The notes beneath the pieces were generated by a model, which made no database searches, was not told the DNA's origin, and saw only the letters and a list, made by a program, of their open reading frames with translations. Positions 39,651 through 50,367 of a DNA stretch of 64,000 nt are shown here, one piece after another; the first letter of the stretch is position 1; the number at the start of each line of letters is the position of its first letter. The stretch comes from Bacteroidia bacterium (GTDB lineage: Bacteria > Bacteroidota > Bacteroidia > Cytophagales > Cyclobacteriaceae). The stretch is taken from contig JAUIAO010000018.1 in the NCBI GenBank assembly GCA_030425425.1, forward strand, positions 29,794 to 93,793, written 5' to 3'. Both the position numbers and the translations under genes were made by a program.

Positions 39651-40277
39651 ATGAAACTGTCTGTTTTCAATATAAAAGGTGAGGAAACCGGTAGGGAGGT
39701 AGAGTTAGATCAGAGTGTTTTTGGTATCGAGCCGAATGAACATGCTGTTTACCTGGATGTTAAGCAATATCTTGCTAATCAGCGACAGGGAACTCACAAA
39801 GTAAAGACTAGAAACGAGATATCTGGTTCTACGAAGAAGCTGAAAAAGCAGAAGGGTACGGGTACGGCAAGAGCAGGTAGTATTAAGTCGCCGGTGTTTA
39901 GAGGAGGTGGAACTATGTTTGGTCCTGAGCCAAGAGACTACAGTTTCAAGTTAAATAAAAAAGTAAAGCAGCTTGCTCGCAAGTCGGTTCTGTCTGATAA
40001 GGCTAAGTCAGAGAAGTTAAGTGTTATTGAAGATTTTTCTTTCGATGCGGCTAAAACTAAAGATTTTATTGCTTTACTATCCAATCTTAAGGTTAAAGAT
40101 TCCAAGTCTTTGGTGGTGTTAGGTGGGTATAATAAGAATGTTTACTTGTCTTCCAGAAACCTTAAGAATACCAAAGTTGCTATTGCGTCTGAGCTTACCA
40201 CATATGATTTGGTGAATGCTGATTCAGTAGTGTTGGTTGAAAGTTCAGTGTCTCAATTACAAACTACGCTTAATTAA
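39651..40277 (+). CDS. rplD: 50S ribosomal protein L4
   Basis: 208 residues. The exit-tunnel loop around [26 protein letters not shown] is present, followed by [16 protein letters not shown]4 represses the S10 operon in E. coli; no such leader is recognisable here. It begins 1 bp after rplC. Confidence 0.98.
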   Translation: MKLSVFNIKGEETGREVELDQSVFGIEPNEHAVYLDVKQYLANQRQGTHKVKTRNEISGSTKKLKKQKGTGTARAGSIKSPVFRGGGTMFGPEPRDYSFKLNKKVKQLARKSVLSDKAKSEKLSVIEDFSFDAAKTKDFIALLSNLKVKDSKSLVVLGGYNKNVYLSSRNLKNTKVAIASELTTYDLVNADSVVLVESSVSQLQTTLN

Positions 40278-40278
40278 A

Positions 40279-40566
40279 ATGGGAGTACTTATCAAACCTT
40301 TAGTAACGGAGAAAGCTTCTGCATACAATGAGAAGGGTAAATACGGTTTCATTGTTGAGAGAAAAGCGAATAAAGTTGAGATTAAAAAGGAAGTGGAAAA
40401 AGTATACGGGGTAACCGTAGAAAGTGTAAATACTATGGTACTTCCTGGTAAATCTAAATCCAGATATACTAAGTCTGGTGTCATCAGTGGAAATACACCT
40501 GCTCAGAAGCGAGCAATTGTTAAAGTCGCTGATGGAGATATAATTGACTTTTATAGCGGAATATAA
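40279..40566 (+). CDS. rplW: 50S ribosomal protein L23
   Basis: 95 residues from ATG 40279 (MGVLIKPLVTEKASAYNEKG), directly after the rplD stop; the frame is open upstream but only within rplD. L23 lies at the tunnel exit and docks trigger factor and SRP. Confidence 0.96.
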   Translation: MGVLIKPLVTEKASAYNEKGKYGFIVERKANKVEIKKEVEKVYGVTVESVNTMVLPGKSKSRYTKSGVISGNTPAQKRAIVKVADGDIIDFYSGI

Positions 40567-40578
40567 ATAGACAGATAA

Positions 40579-41400
40579 ATGGCTGTTAAGAAATTAAGAC
40601 CGGTTACACCTAGTCAGAGATTCAGAGTCGCTCCTGTTTTCGATTTAGTTACAAAGAGCACGCCTGAGAAATCTTTGATTGCTTCACATGGTAAGACAGG
40701 AGGTAGAAATAATCAGGGGCGAATGACCATCCGCAATGTGGGTGGTGGTCATAAGAGAAAATTAAGAGTTATAGACTTTAAACGTGATAAGCATGGAATT
40801 CCAGCCACTGTAAAGTCTATAGAGTATGATCCAGGTCGTACTGCTAGGATAGCGTTATTATTTTATGCAGACGGTGAAAAGAGATATATCATCGCACCGG
40901 CAAACCTTGAGGTTGGAACTGAAATCGTAAGTGGTCCTGGTGTTGCACCAGAGGTTGGAAATTCATTGCCTTTGTCTGATATTCCATTAGGTACGGTAGT
41001 GCACAATGTTGAGTTGAAGCCGGGTAAGGGTGGAGCAATGACGCGTAGTGCTGGTACTTATGCTCAGATAGTTGCAAGAGAAGGTAAATATGCCACTCTT
41101 AAGTTGCCATCTGGTGAGATGAGAATGGTCTTAACTACTTGCTACGCCACAATTGGTACTGTTTCTAATAGCGACCATATGAACGAGCAGTTGGGTAAAG
41201 CCGGTAGAAATAGATGGTTAGGAAGACGACCAAGAGTAAGAGGTGTAGTAATGAACCCTGTTGATCACCCAATGGGTGGTGGTGAAGGACGTTCTTCAGG
41301 AGGTCATCCGCGATCAAGAAATGGTCTTTATGCTAAAGGTAAGAAGACTAGAAAACCGAATAAGTATTCCGATAAGTTGATTATAACTAGAAGAAAATAA
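40579..41400 (+). CDS. rplB: 50S ribosomal protein L2
   Basis: 273 residues, [17 protein letters not shown]. The peptidyl-transferase-linked region [23 protein letters not shown], with the conserved histidine, is intact. The stop shares one base with rpsS (TAATG). Confidence 0.98.
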   Translation: MAVKKLRPVTPSQRFRVAPVFDLVTKSTPEKSLIASHGKTGGRNNQGRMTIRNVGGGHKRKLRVIDFKRDKHGIPATVKSIEYDPGRTARIALLFYADGEKRYIIAPANLEVGTEIVSGPGVAPEVGNSLPLSDIPLGTVVHNVELKPGKGGAMTRSAGTYAQIVAREGKYATLKLPSGEMRMVLTTCYATIGTVSNSDHMNEQLGKAGRNRWLGRRPRVRGVVMNPVDHPMGGGEGRSSGGHPRSRNGLYAKGKKTRKPNKYSDKLIITRRK

Positions 41401-41678
41401 TGGCAAGATCACTAAAAAAAGGGCCTTATATAGATTTTAGATTGGATAATAAAGTTCAGGCTATGACTGAGTCTGGTAAGAAATCTGTTATCAAGACATG
41501 GTCGAGAAGATCTATGATATCTCCTGATTTCGTAGGACACACTTTTGCAGTTCACAATGGTAATAAGTTTATACCGGTTTTCGTAACAGAGAATATGGTT
41601 GGCCATAAGCTTGGTGAATTTGCTCCTACAAGAAACTTTAGAGGTCACATTGCTAAAAAGGATAAAGGTAAAAGATAA
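41400..41678 (+). CDS. rpsS: 30S ribosomal protein S19
   Basis: 92 residues, [15 protein letters not shown], with [28 protein letters not shown] and [13 protein letters not shown] typical of S19. It overlaps rplB by one base. Confidence 0.98.
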   Translation: MARSLKKGPYIDFRLDNKVQAMTESGKKSVIKTWSRRSMISPDFVGHTFAVHNGNKFIPVFVTENMVGHKLGEFAPTRNFRGHIAKKDKGKR

Positions 41679-41683
41679 TTGAG

Positions 41684-42157
41684 ATGGAAACTGCAGAGAA
41701 GAAATTAAAAAAATCAGTCAGGATTCGTCTTCAGAAGGAAGCTCTCAAGAAGCATAAAGAAGAGAACGCTGGTAAATTAGGTGATGTAAAAGCATCGCTA
41801 AGGAATGTACCAACAGCTCCTAGAAAGATGAGGTTAGTAGCTGATATGATAAGAGGACAAAAAGCAAACATTGCTCTGAATCTTTTAAAATTCGATGCTA
41901 AACATGCCTCTTTATCTTTAGAAAAGCTTTTGATGACTGCAATTGCCGATTGGCAAGAGGCAAATAGTGAAGTGGATATTGAAGAAGCTGATCTTATAGT
42001 AAAAGAAATATATGTGGACGGTGGTAGAATTCTTAAGAGATTAAGACCTGCTCCGCAGGGACGTGCACATAGAATTAGAAAGAGATCTAATCACGTTACA
42101 GTCGTGGTTGGTGACTCAAATGAATCGAACAGTCAGACTGAAGCTAACGATAATTAA
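41684..42157 (+). CDS. rplV: 50S ribosomal protein L22 with N-terminal extension
   Basis: 157 residues, longer than the common 110-residue form. The L22 core starts near residue 36 ([23 protein letters not shown]) and ends [16 protein letters not shown]. The first 35 residues are a charged, Lys-rich helix-like extension, and the last dozen are polar. L22 lines the exit tunnel. Confidence 0.96.
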   Translation: METAEKKLKKSVRIRLQKEALKKHKEENAGKLGDVKASLRNVPTAPRKMRLVADMIRGQKANIALNLLKFDAKHASLSLEKLLMTAIADWQEANSEVDIEEADLIVKEIYVDGGRILKRLRPAPQGRAHRIRKRSNHVTVVVGDSNESNSQTEANDN

Positions 42158-42159
42158 TA

Positions 42160-42900
42160 ATGGGACAGAAGGTAAATCCAATAGGGCTTAGACTCGGTAT
42201 TGTAAAAGGTTGGGATTCTGCATGGTTTGGTGGAAAAGATTTTTCAGACAAGATTGTAGAAGATCACAAAATTAGAAAGTACATCGAGGTTCGTATTCCA
42301 AAAGGTGGAATATCTAAGGTAATCATCGAAAGAACTTTGAAACGTATTACACTTACAGTACATACTGCTCGTCCTGGTGTAGTTATCGGTAAAGGTGGGT
42401 CTGAAGTAGATAAAATTAAAGAAGAGCTAAAGAAGCTTACGGGAAAAGATATACAAATCAACATCTTTGAAATTAAGCGACCTGAACTTGATGCCAAGTT
42501 GGTTGGAGAGTCGATTGCTCAGCAATTGCAAGCAAGGATTTCTTACAGAAGAGCTATGAAGCAAGCAATTGCATCGGCCATTCGAGTAGGTGCTCAAGGA
42601 ATTAAAATTAAAGTGTCTGGACGTCTCGGTGGAGCTGAGATGGCGAGATCGGAACAGTATAAAGAGGGTAGAATTCCTCTCCATACTTTAAGAGCTGATA
42701 TTGATTATGCTATATCTGAAGCTAATACCGTATATGGTAAAATCGGTATCAAAGTATGGATTTTCAAAGGTGAAGTTTTTGGTAAGAGAGATCTTTCTCC
42801 TAATGTAGGACTTGCATCTAATAATTCAGGTAACCAGTCTGGTCCACGTCGTAGACGGGGCGGATCTGACGGTCCAAAAAGGAGAAGAGAAAGAAAATAA
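42160..42900 (+). CDS. rpsC: 30S ribosomal protein S3
   Basis: 246 residues, [14 protein letters not shown], with the KH-domain loop [15 protein letters not shown] and S3 C-terminal blocks ([18 protein letters not shown]-like [12 protein letters not shown]). The tail ([17 protein letters not shown]) is basic. Confidence 0.98.
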   Translation: MGQKVNPIGLRLGIVKGWDSAWFGGKDFSDKIVEDHKIRKYIEVRIPKGGISKVIIERTLKRITLTVHTARPGVVIGKGGSEVDKIKEELKKLTGKDIQINIFEIKRPELDAKLVGESIAQQLQARISYRRAMKQAIASAIRVGAQGIKIKVSGRLGGAEMARSEQYKEGRIPLHTLRADIDYAISEANTVYGKIGIKVWIFKGEVFGKRDLSPNVGLASNNSGNQSGPRRRRGGSDGPKRRRERK

Positions 42901-42921
42901 TCTCATTAAAGATTAAGAGAA

Positions 42922-43344
42922 ATGTTACAGCCAAAAAGAACGAAATTTAGAAAGAAGCAGAAAGGAAGAGTAAAAGGTCTTGCTGGAAGAGGGCATAGAT
43001 TAGCTTTTGGAACTTTCGGAATTAAATCATTGGAACCAGGCTGGATTAATTCAAGGCAAATTGAAGCTTCTCGTATTGCTGTAACTAGAGCGATGAAGAG
43101 AGAAGGTCAGGTATGGATTAGAATTTTTCCTGATAAGCCGGTAACAAAGAAGCCAGCTGAGGTTCGAATGGGTAAGGGAAAAGGTGCACCAGAATACTGG
43201 GTAGCCACTGTGAAACCTGGTACTATATTATTTGAAGCGTCTGGTGTTAGTGAAGAGAGAGCAAAAGAAGCACTGCGATTGGCTGCTCAGAAACTTCCAA
43301 TAAAGACAAAATTTGTTGTTAGAAGAGATTATACAGGAGAATGA
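42922..43344 (+). CDS. rplP: 50S ribosomal protein L16
   Basis: 140 residues, [49 protein letters not shown] and [14 protein letters not shown] are diagnostic. The stop overlaps the rpmC start as ATGA. Confidence 0.98.
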   Translation: MLQPKRTKFRKKQKGRVKGLAGRGHRLAFGTFGIKSLEPGWINSRQIEASRIAVTRAMKREGQVWIRIFPDKPVTKKPAEVRMGKGKGAPEYWVATVKPGTILFEASGVSEERAKEALRLAAQKLPIKTKFVVRRDYTGE

Positions 43345-43535
43345 AAAATTCTGAACTAAAGGGTTTGAGTCTCGACGAGTTAAAGAACAAACTTGTTACT
43401 GAAAAGGAGAACTACGGTAAGCTAAAATTTGCTCATAGTATCACTCCAATAGAGAATCCGATGAAAATTCGTGAATCAAGAAGATTGGTTGCTCGAATTG
43501 AAACTGAAATAAGGGCTAAGGAATTATCAAAATAA
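43341..43535 (+). CDS. rpmC: 50S ribosomal protein L29
   Basis: 64 residues: two helices with [25 protein letters not shown] and [19 protein letters not shown], the L29 pattern. It overlaps rplP by 4 bp. Confidence 0.95.
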   Translation: MKNSELKGLSLDELKNKLVTEKENYGKLKFAHSITPIENPMKIRESRRLVARIETEIRAKELSK

Positions 43536-43539
43536 CGCA

Positions 43540-43797
43540 ATGATGGATAGAAATTTGCGAAAAGAGCGTGTCGGTCAGGTTGTGAGTAATAAAATGGAAA
43601 AGACCATTACAGTAGCTGTTAACCGTAAGGAAAAGCATCCGATGTATGGTAAGTTTATTCGAAAGACGACCAAATTCACTGCTCATGACGAGAGTAACGA
43701 TTGTAATATCGGCGATACTGTAAAGATCATGGAGACTCGTCCGCTGAGTAAAAATAAGAGATGGAGATTAGTAGAAATTCTAGAACGAGCAAAATAA
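43540..43797 (+). CDS. rpsQ: 30S ribosomal protein S17
   Basis: 85 residues from ATG 43540; a second ATG follows immediately. [21 protein letters not shown] and [23 protein letters not shown] are typical S17. Confidence 0.96.
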   Translation: MMDRNLRKERVGQVVSNKMEKTITVAVNRKEKHPMYGKFIRKTTKFTAHDESNDCNIGDTVKIMETRPLSKNKRWRLVEILERAK

Positions 43798-43798
43798 A

Positions 43799-44167
43799 AT
43801 GATACAGCAAGAATCCAGATTAAATGTCGCTGATAATAGCGGTGCAAAGGAAGTGCTTTGTATTAGAGTTTTGGGAGGAACTGGTAAAAGATACGCCTCT
43901 GTAGGAGACACCATCGTGGTGACTGTAAAATCAGCAATTTCTTCTAGTAACTTAAAAAAAGGTACGGTCTCTAAAGCAGTAATTGTCAGAACCAAGAAAG
44001 AAGTAAGGAGAAAAGATGGTTCTTATATCCGTTTTGAGGACAATGCTGCAGTACTGTTAAATACTAACGGTGAACCAAGGGGAACAAGGATTTTTGGTCC
44101 TGTAGCTCGTGAGTTAAGAGAGCGTCAGTTTATGAGAATTGTTTCACTAGCACCTGAAGTACTTTAA
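43799..44167 (+). CDS. rplN: 50S ribosomal protein L14
   Basis: 122 residues, [27 protein letters not shown], ending [10 protein letters not shown]: the complete universal L14. It is the docking site of RsfS, encoded at 13331. Confidence 0.98.
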   Translation: MIQQESRLNVADNSGAKEVLCIRVLGGTGKRYASVGDTIVVTVKSAISSSNLKKGTVSKAVIVRTKKEVRRKDGSYIRFEDNAAVLLNTNGEPRGTRIFGPVARELRERQFMRIVSLAPEVL

Positions 44168-44168
44168 G

Positions 44169-44510
44169 ATGAATAGTCATAAAACAAATAAGTTTCACAT
44201 TAGAAAGGGTGACACGGTAAAGGTGATCGCTGGTAATGATAAGGGCAAAACGGGTAAAGTTTTAGAGGTTATTACCGACAAATATCGTGCTATTGTGGAA
44301 GGTGTAAATATAATCACCAAACATACAAAACCATCTGCAACTTCTCCTGAAGGAGGTAGAGAAGAGACTGAGGCAGCTGTTCACATGAGTAATCTCATGT
44401 TAATAGATCCAGCTTCAGGGGATGCTACTAAAGTTGGCAGAAAGGCTAACGATAACAATAAGTTACAGAGGTATTCAAAGAAATCTGGAAATTTTATCAC
44501 AAATGGCTAG
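44169..44510 (+). CDS. rplX: 50S ribosomal protein L24
   Basis: 113 residues with the KOW motif [21 protein letters not shown] near the N-terminus and [13 protein letters not shown]. The C-terminus overlaps the rplE start by 8 bp. Confidence 0.96.
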   Translation: MNSHKTNKFHIRKGDTVKVIAGNDKGKTGKVLEVITDKYRAIVEGVNIITKHTKPSATSPEGGREETEAAVHMSNLMLIDPASGDATKVGRKANDNNKLQRYSKKSGNFITNG

Positions 44511-45057
44511 ACCTAGATTAAAAGACAAGTATTTGCAGGAAATTGCTCCTGCATTGATGGAGAAATTTCAGTATAAATCTGTAATGCAGGTTCCTAAACT
44601 GACTAAAATCTCTATTAACAAAGGAATCGGAGCAGCCGTAGCAGACAAGAAGTTGGTTGATGTAGGAGTAGAAGAACTTACTACAATTTCAGGACAGAAG
44701 GCTGTGTCAACTGTTGCTAAAAATTCAATCTCTAACTTCAAGCTTCGTGAGGGAATGCCAATCGGAGCGAGGGTGACATTAAGAGGTGATAAGATGTATG
44801 AATTTCTAGACAGATTGATGACTGTAGCGTTACCTCGTGTACGTGATTTCAGAGGAATAAAGGAAAAGGGTTTCGATGGTAGAGGTAATTACAGCTTAGG
44901 AATTGAGGAGCAAATTATTTTCCCTGAAATAAGTATTGATAAAGTAAACAAAATATCAGGAATGGACATCACTTTCGTGACTACTGCTGAGAGTGATGAA
45001 GAAAGCTTAGCATTACTTAAAGCATTCGGAATGCCATTCGTTTCTGGTAAAAAATAA
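44503..45057 (+). CDS. rplE: 50S ribosomal protein L5
   Basis: 184 residues from ATG 44503 ([16 protein letters not shown]). Upstream in-frame codons lie inside rpl[37 protein letters not shown] and [20 protein letters not shown] are L5 markers; it binds 5S rRNA. Confidence 0.97.
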   Translation: MARPRLKDKYLQEIAPALMEKFQYKSVMQVPKLTKISINKGIGAAVADKKLVDVGVEELTTISGQKAVSTVAKNSISNFKLREGMPIGARVTLRGDKMYEFLDRLMTVALPRVRDFRGIKEKGFDGRGNYSLGIEEQIIFPEISIDKVNKISGMDITFVTTAESDEESLALLKAFGMPFVSGKK

Positions 45058-45062
45058 TTGAT

Positions 45063-45332
45063 ATGGCTAGAGAAGCAATAAAAGCAAGAGAAAGAAAGAG
45101 AGAAAAACTCGTAGCTCGCTATGCTGAGAAGAGAGCAGCTTTGAAAGCAGCTGGGGATTATGAAGCATTAGATAAGTTACCTAGAAATTCCTCAAAGGTT
45201 CGTTTACACAACAGATGTAAGCTCACTGGTAGACCTAAGGGATACATGAGAAAGTTTGGTATCAACAGGGTAACATTCAGAGAAATGGCTAATGAAGGCA
45301 AGATTCCTGGTGTTACGAAAGCGAGCTGGTAA
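45063..45332 (+). CDS. rpsN: 30S ribosomal protein S14 (non-zinc form)
   Basis: 89 residues ending [18 protein letters not shown]. Only one cysteine ([16 protein letters not shown]) occurs in the region where zinc-binding S14 has CxxC...CxxC, so this is the longer zinc-independent form. Confidence 0.97.
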   Translation: MAREAIKARERKREKLVARYAEKRAALKAAGDYEALDKLPRNSSKVRLHNRCKLTGRPKGYMRKFGINRVTFREMANEGKIPGVTKASW

Positions 45333-45371
45333 ATATTTCTTGTTTACTAACATATTAAGAAAAAAAGTATT

Positions 45372-45379
45372 TAATTTTG
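45372..45379 (+). promoter_or_regulatory. Possible internal promoter before rpsH
   Basis: TAATTTTG followed by CACCCCTTTTTTAGGGG, similar to the start of other promoters here. No TTTG at -33. The rpsN-rpsH gap of 83 bp is the longest in this part of the cluster. CCCC/GGGG then TTTT forms a weak hairpin. Confidence 0.35.
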
Positions 45380-45415
45380 CACCCCTTTTTTAGGGGTTTT
45401 AATTGTGAAAAGAAA

Positions 45416-45814
45416 ATGGTAACAGATCCTATTGCAGACTACTTAACCAGAATTAGAAACGCTATCAAGGCGAATCATAGAATTTTGGAGGTTCCAGCTT
45501 CGAATGTGAAGAAGGAGATGACTAAAGTATTGCTTGATAAGGGATACATTCAGAACTATAAGTTTGTGGATGATAGTAAACAAGGAGTGATTAAGATTGC
45601 TCTTAAATACAATCCTCAAACTAAGCAATCTGCAATTACCAAGCTCGAAAGAGTGAGTAAACCTGGTTTAAGAAAGTATGCCAGTGCTGAAAACTTGCCA
45701 CGTGTATTAAATGGTCTTGGAATAGCTATCTTATCTACCTCTAGAGGGGTGATTTCTGATAAAGAGGCTAAGAAAGAGCATGTTGGTGGTGAAGTACTGT
45801 GTTACGTATATTAA
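45416..45814 (+). CDS. rpsH: 30S ribosomal protein S8
   Basis: 132 residues from ATG 45416 ([21 protein letters not shown]). The C-terminal block [28 protein letters not shown] is diagnostic. The frame is open upstream but the ATG at 45416 matches family starts. Confidence 0.97.
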   Translation: MVTDPIADYLTRIRNAIKANHRILEVPASNVKKEMTKVLLDKGYIQNYKFVDDSKQGVIKIALKYNPQTKQSAITKLERVSKPGLRKYASAENLPRVLNGLGIAILSTSRGVISDKEAKKEHVGGEVLCYVY

Positions 45815-45829
45815 AAAAGTATAAAAGAA

Positions 45830-46381
45830 ATGTCAAGGATAGGTAAAGCACCAATATCTCTTCCTGCGGGAATAACTGTAAATGTTAACAAGACGAAAGT
45901 TACAGTTAAAGGACCAAAGGGAGAATTAGTTCAGGATATTCATCCAGATATGCAAGTTAGTGTAGATGGTGAGGTTTTGACTGTAGAAAGACCTACTGAA
46001 CAGAAGAGGCATAAAGCAATGCATGGCTTGTATCGATCTCTACTATACAATATGGTAGAAGGCGTTACAAACGGCTACAAAAAAGAGTTGGAATTAGTCG
46101 GTGTGGGTTATAAAGCTACTGTTCAGGGGAATGTGCTTGAATTGAATCTTGGCTATTCACACAGTATTTACATGGCAATGCCTGAGGATATTAAGGTTGA
46201 TGCTGAAACTGCCAAGGGGCAGAACCCAAAAGTGACCATAGAAGGAATTGACAAGCAGTTGGTAGGTCAGGTTGCCGCTAAGATAAAGTCACTTAGAAAA
46301 GTCGAACCTTATAAAGGAAAAGGTATTCGTTTTGTTGGTGAACAAGTTAGAAGAAAAGCTGGTAAAACAGCTGCTAAATAA
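45830..46381 (+). CDS. rplF: 50S ribosomal protein L6
   Basis: 183 residues, [17 protein letters not shown], with two repeats of the L6 fold and the signature [19 protein letters not shown] near the C-terminus. Confidence 0.98.
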   Translation: MSRIGKAPISLPAGITVNVNKTKVTVKGPKGELVQDIHPDMQVSVDGEVLTVERPTEQKRHKAMHGLYRSLLYNMVEGVTNGYKKELELVGVGYKATVQGNVLELNLGYSHSIYMAMPEDIKVDAETAKGQNPKVTIEGIDKQLVGQVAAKIKSLRKVEPYKGKGIRFVGEQVRRKAGKTAAK

Positions 46382-46389
46382 GATATAAG

Positions 46390-46737
46390 ATGGCTGTAAG
46401 TAAGTTACAACGTAGAAAAAGAATAAAGCTAGGGATCAGAAGAAAGATCTCTGGCACTACTACCAGACCTAGAGTTTCTGTTTTCAGAAGTAATAAGGCA
46501 ATCTATGGTCAGCTAATTGATGATATCAACGGGACTACTTTGGTCTCTGCTTCATCTAAAGAGTTGGGAAAAGCCAATAATAATATCGAGGTTTCTAAAG
46601 AAGTTGGAAAGAAGTTAGCTGAGAAAGCTTCAGCAGCTGGTATTAATAGTGTTGTATTTGATCGAAATGGATACCCGTATCATGGTAAGGTGAAAGCTTT
46701 TGCTGAGGGTGCTCGTGAAGGAGGGTTGAAATTTTAA
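46390..46737 (+). CDS. rplR: 50S ribosomal protein L18
   Basis: 115 residues. [38 protein letters not shown] and the end [15 protein letters not shown] are typical. L18 binds 5S rRNA with L5. Confidence 0.97.
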   Translation: MAVSKLQRRKRIKLGIRRKISGTTTRPRVSVFRSNKAIYGQLIDDINGTTLVSASSKELGKANNNIEVSKEVGKKLAEKASAAGINSVVFDRNGYPYHGKVKAFAEGAREGGLKF

Positions 46738-46746
46738 ATAAGAGTT

Positions 46747-47265
46747 ATGTCACAAAGTAATATAAAAGCTGTAAAGGCTAGCGAAATTGATTTAAAGGAA
46801 CGTGTTGTTGCTATCAAACGTGTAGCTAAGGTTGTAAAAGGTGGTCGTAGATTTAGTTTTTCAGCGATTGTTGTGGTTGGAGATAGTAATGGAGTAGTTG
46901 GTTACGGGCTTGGTAAAGCAAACGAAGTAACTGATGCGATTACTAAAGGTGTGGATGACGCCAAGAAAAATTTGGTAAGAGTTCCAATCTTTAAAACAAC
47001 TGTTCCTCATGAAGCAATTGGTAAGTTTGGTGGTGGTTTAGTTCTGTTGAAACCAGCTGCTCCTGGTACTGGTGTAATAGCAGGTGGTGCGATGCGTGCT
47101 GTGTTGGAAAGTGCTGGTATTCACGATGTACTTGCAAAATCAAAAGGTTCATCTAATCCACACAACGTGGTGAAAGCGACTTTTGATGCTTTGAATAGAA
47201 TGAGAGATCCATTTGCTGTAGCAAAACAGCGTGGTGTTGCTTTGGACAAAGTTTTTAATGGTTAA
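46747..47265 (+). CDS. rpsE: 30S ribosomal protein S5
   Basis: 172 residues. [31 protein letters not shown] and the later [29 protein letters not shown] are S5 markers. It contributes to decoding accuracy. Confidence 0.98.
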   Translation: MSQSNIKAVKASEIDLKERVVAIKRVAKVVKGGRRFSFSAIVVVGDSNGVVGYGLGKANEVTDAITKGVDDAKKNLVRVPIFKTTVPHEAIGKFGGGLVLLKPAAPGTGVIAGGAMRAVLESAGIHDVLAKSKGSSNPHNVVKATFDALNRMRDPFAVAKQRGVALDKVFNG

Positions 47266-47269
47266 GAAA

Positions 47270-47449
47270 ATGGCAAAGGTTTTAATAACCCAGAAGAGAA
47301 GTATCATTAAGCGTCCAGGACGACAAAAAAAGACTATTCAGTCTTTAGGTCTTGGTAAAATCAACCGTAGTGTTGAAAAAGAGCTAACTCCTCAGATCGA
47401 AGGAATGATCAATAGTGTACAGCATTTAGTAGAAGTAAAAGAACTCTGA
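47270..47449 (+). CDS. rpmD: 50S ribosomal protein L30
   Basis: 59 residues from ATG 47270 ([21 protein letters not shown]). [16 protein letters not shown] is the L30 motif. The usual place between rpsE and rplO. Confidence 0.95.
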   Translation: MAKVLITQKRSIIKRPGRQKKTIQSLGLGKINRSVEKELTPQIEGMINSVQHLVEVKEL

Positions 47450-47450
47450 G

Positions 47451-47900
47451 ATGAAATTGAATTCATTACGTCCTGCAAGCGGAGCGACAAAAAACAGAAA
47501 GAAAATCGGTAGAGGTCAGGGCTCTGGAAAAGGAGGAACTGCTACAAGAGGTCACAAGGGGGCACAATCAAGATCTGGTTATTCTCGTAAGATCGGTTTT
47601 GAAGGTGGTCAGATGCCTTTACAGAGAAGAGTTCCTAAGTTTGGTTTCAAAAACAATAATAAAATTGTAATGAAGCCAATCAACCTAGATGACATACAAA
47701 CCTTGAGCGAAAGCAAAGGCTTAACTGAAATTACTCCGGAAGTTTTGAAGGACAATGGGATGATAGGAAAGGGCGATATAGTCAAAGTCTTAGGAAGAGG
47801 TGAGATAAAGGCTTCATTGACTGTTAAGGCTCACAAGTTTTCTAAATCAGCCGTTGAAGCAATTGAGAAGGCTGGAGGTAATACATCTGTTGAAGAATAA
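47451..47900 (+). CDS. rplO: 50S ribosomal protein L15
   Basis: 149 residues. The Gly/Lys-rich N-terminus (RKKIGRGQGSGKGGTATRGHKGAQSRSG region) and GGQMPLQRRVPKFGF are diagnostic. It ends 3 bp before secY. Confidence 0.97.
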   Translation: MKLNSLRPASGATKNRKKIGRGQGSGKGGTATRGHKGAQSRSGYSRKIGFEGGQMPLQRRVPKFGFKNNNKIVMKPINLDDIQTLSESKGLTEITPEVLKDNGMIGKGDIVKVLGRGEIKASLTVKAHKFSKSAVEAIEKAGGNTSVEE

Positions 47901-47903
47901 GCA

Positions 47904-49223
47904 ATGAAGAAGTTTTTCGAGACCATTAAGAATATATTTTCGATTGAGGAGCTGCGTGTTCGTATTCTGAATACCGTTGGATTCTTAATTATTTTCAGAC
48001 TAGGATCATTTGTGGTATTACCTGGAGTAGATCCTGCCCAACTCACTCAAGACGTGAGTGGAATATTTGGTCTGTTGAATACTTTTCTTGGTGGAGCGTT
48101 TAGTCGTGCTTCTGTCTTTGGATTAGGTATAATGCCATACATTTCTGCATCGATTGTACTGCAGCTGATGACAGTGGCTGTTCCTTATTTCCAGAAGTTG
48201 CAAAAAGAGGGCGATAGCGGTCGAAAAAAGATCAATCAAATTACAAGAGTATTAACTATTGGAATATGTATGGCTCAGTCTGTGGGTTACCTTACAGCTA
48301 CTATTCCAACTGAAGCAATAGTTCTAGACAATCCGTTTCTGTTTAGAGTTTCTTCAATGATAATACTTACTGCCGGTACTATTTTTACTATGTGGATTGG
48401 TGAAAAAATTACTGACAAAGGAATAGGAAATGGTATTTCGATGTTGATCATGATCGGAATCATTTCAAGACTACCTGCTTCATTGTTTTATGAAATAGTA
48501 GAGGTTAAGGGAATGTCAGGAGCATTGCTTTCGATTCTTGAATTAGTTGCTTTGTTCTTGGTAGTAATGGCTACTGTAGCGTTGGTTCAGGCTACTAGAA
48601 GAATACCTGTACAATACGCTAAGCAAGTGGTTGGTAACAAAGTATATGGTGGTCAAAGGCAGTATATACCTTTAAAGGTGAACGCTTCAGGAGTAATGCC
48701 TATCATATTTGCTCAATCTCTCATGTTCTTACCTGCTTTACTTGCTGGTATATGGAGTGAGGAAAGTGACATTGCACAGTATATCGGAACTACGTTTAGT
48801 GATATACAATCATGGCAGTACAATTTGTTGTTTGCTATTTTGATTATATTATTCACATTCTTCTATACTGCGATTACGATCAATCCTTCCCAGATAGCAG
48901 ATGACATGAAGAGAAACGGTGGATTTGTTCCAGGAATTAAGCCTGGTAAACAAACTGCTGATTTTATAGATAATGTATTAACAAGAATAACCCTTCCCGG
49001 ATCTGTCTTTCTTGCAGTTATTGCAATACTCCCTGCTTTTGCAATGATGGCAGGTGTTAGTTCAACTTTTGCGCAGTTTTACGGAGGTACTTCACTATTG
49101 ATTATGGTTGGTGTTATTTTAGATACACTCCAGCAGATAGAAAGTTACTTACTGATGAGACATTATGAAGGAATGATGAAGTCGGGCCGAGTGAAAGGTA
49201 GAACACAAAATGCAATAGCGTAA
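47904..49223 (+). CDS. secY: Preprotein translocase subunit SecY
   Basis: 439 residues with ten predicted transmembrane segments. [18 protein letters not shown] (second helix region) and the C-terminal [17 protein letters not shown] are conserved. It forms the Sec channel with SecE (23910). The stop shares a base with infA (TAATG); neither adk nor map lies between, unlike in many genomes. Confidence 0.98.
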   Translation: MKKFFETIKNIFSIEELRVRILNTVGFLIIFRLGSFVVLPGVDPAQLTQDVSGIFGLLNTFLGGAFSRASVFGLGIMPYISASIVLQLMTVAVPYFQKLQKEGDSGRKKINQITRVLTIGICMAQSVGYLTATIPTEAIVLDNPFLFRVSSMIILTAGTIFTMWIGEKITDKGIGNGISMLIMIGIISRLPASLFYEIVEVKGMSGALLSILELVALFLVVMATVALVQATRRIPVQYAKQVVGNKVYGGQRQYIPLKVNASGVMPIIFAQSLMFLPALLAGIWSEESDIAQYIGTTFSDIQSWQYNLLFAILIILFTFFYTAITINPSQIADDMKRNGGFVPGIKPGKQTADFIDNVLTRITLPGSVFLAVIAILPAFAMMAGVSSTFAQFYGGTSLLIMVGVILDTLQQIESYLLMRHYEGMMKSGRVKGRTQNAIA

Positions 49224-49441
49224 TGGCAAAGCAGGCATCTATAGAGCAGGATGGTACTATCGTTGAGGCATTGTCTAACGCAATGTTTAGAGTAGAATTA
49301 GAAAACGGACATCAGTTAATTGCACATATTTCAGGAAAGATGAGAATGAATTATATTAAAATTCTTCCTGGCGATAAGGTGAAGTTAGAGATGTCTCCGT
49401 ATGACTTGACAAAAGGAAGAATTGTATATCGCTACAAATAA
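49223..49441 (+). CDS. infA: Translation initiation factor IF-1
   Basis: 72 residues, an OB-fold S1-like protein: [35 protein letters not shown] and [21 protein letters not shown]. The length is universal. Confidence 0.97.
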   Translation: MAKQASIEQDGTIVEALSNAMFRVELENGHQLIAHISGKMRMNYIKILPGDKVKLEMSPYDLTKGRIVYRYK

Positions 49442-49446
49442 AGATT

Positions 49447-49563
49447 ATGAAAGTTAAAGCATCCATAAAGAAGCGAAGTGCTGATTGCAAAGTGATCCGA
49501 AGAAAAGGAAAGCTTTATGTAATCAACAAAAAGAACCCTAAGTTTAAACAAAGACAAGGATAA
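49447..49563 (+). CDS. rpmJ: 50S ribosomal protein L36 (non-zinc form)
   Basis: A 38-residue gene: [20 protein letters not shown] followed by [18 protein letters not shown]. Only one cysteine remains of the C-x2-C...C...H zinc ribbon, so it is the zinc-independent form. It lies 5 bp after infA and 3 bp before rpsM, the standard location. Confidence 0.96.
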   Translation: MKVKASIKKRSADCKVIRRKGKLYVINKKNPKFKQRQG

Positions 49564-49566
49564 GAT

Positions 49567-49944
49567 ATGGCTAGAATAGCAGGAGTTGATATCCCCGATA
49601 ATAAAAGAGGTGAAATTGCCTTGACTTATATCTTCGGTATTGGTAAGAGCTCAGCTCAGAGAATATTAGCTGAGGCTGGTGTAGATGGTAATAAAAAAGT
49701 GCAGGATTGGAATGATGACGAGTCAGGTGCAGTTCGTACAATCATCAGTGAGCAATTTAAAGTAGAAGGTGTTCTTAAATCAGAGGTTCAGCTTAGTATT
49801 AAGCGTTTACTAGATATTGGATGTTACAGAGGTCTTAGACACAGAAAGAGTCTACCAGTTAGAGGTCAGAAGACTAAAAACAATGCCAGAACCAGAAAAG
49901 GTAGAAGAAAGACTGTTGCAAATAAGAAGAAAGCTACTAAGTAA
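49567..49944 (+). CDS. rpsM: 30S ribosomal protein S13
   Basis: 125 residues, [30 protein letters not shown], ending in the basic tail after [24 protein letters not shown]. Confidence 0.98.
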   Translation: MARIAGVDIPDNKRGEIALTYIFGIGKSSAQRILAEAGVDGNKKVQDWNDDESGAVRTIISEQFKVEGVLKSEVQLSIKRLLDIGCYRGLRHRKSLPVRGQKTKNNARTRKGRRKTVANKKKATK

Positions 49945-49954
49945 TAATTAGACG

Positions 49955-50347
49955 ATGGCACAGAAAAGAAAAGATAAAGCTAAAAAGAGAGTTGTTCATG
50001 TTGAGTCAGTTGGGCAGGCGCACATTCAGGCTACGTTCAACAACATCATTATTTCTTTGACAAACGGTCAGGGTCAGGTTATTTCTTGGGCTTCTGCAGG
50101 AAAAATGGGTTTCAAAGGTTCCAAGAAAAATACACCATATGCGGCTCAGGTTGCAGCTCAGGATTGTGCGAGCAAAGCCTATGAATTGGGACTGAGAAAA
50201 GTAGAGGTTTTTGTAAAGGGGCCTGGTGCAGGACGAGAGTCTGCCATTAGATCTATTCAGAATAGTGGCATAGAGGTTACCATGATTAAGGACATGACTC
50301 CACTACCTCATAATGGTTGTCGTCCACCGAAAAGAAGAAGAGTTTAA
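49955..50347 (+). CDS. rpsK: 30S ribosomal protein S11
   Basis: 130 residues. [43 protein letters not shown] and [18 protein letters not shown] are diagnostic. Confidence 0.98.
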   Translation: MAQKRKDKAKKRVVHVESVGQAHIQATFNNIIISLTNGQGQVISWASAGKMGFKGSKKNTPYAAQVAAQDCASKAYELGLRKVEVFVKGPGAGRESAIRSIQNSGIEVTMIKDMTPLPHNGCRPPKRRRV

Positions 50348-50367
50348 TAGCTAAATAAGAAGATTTT

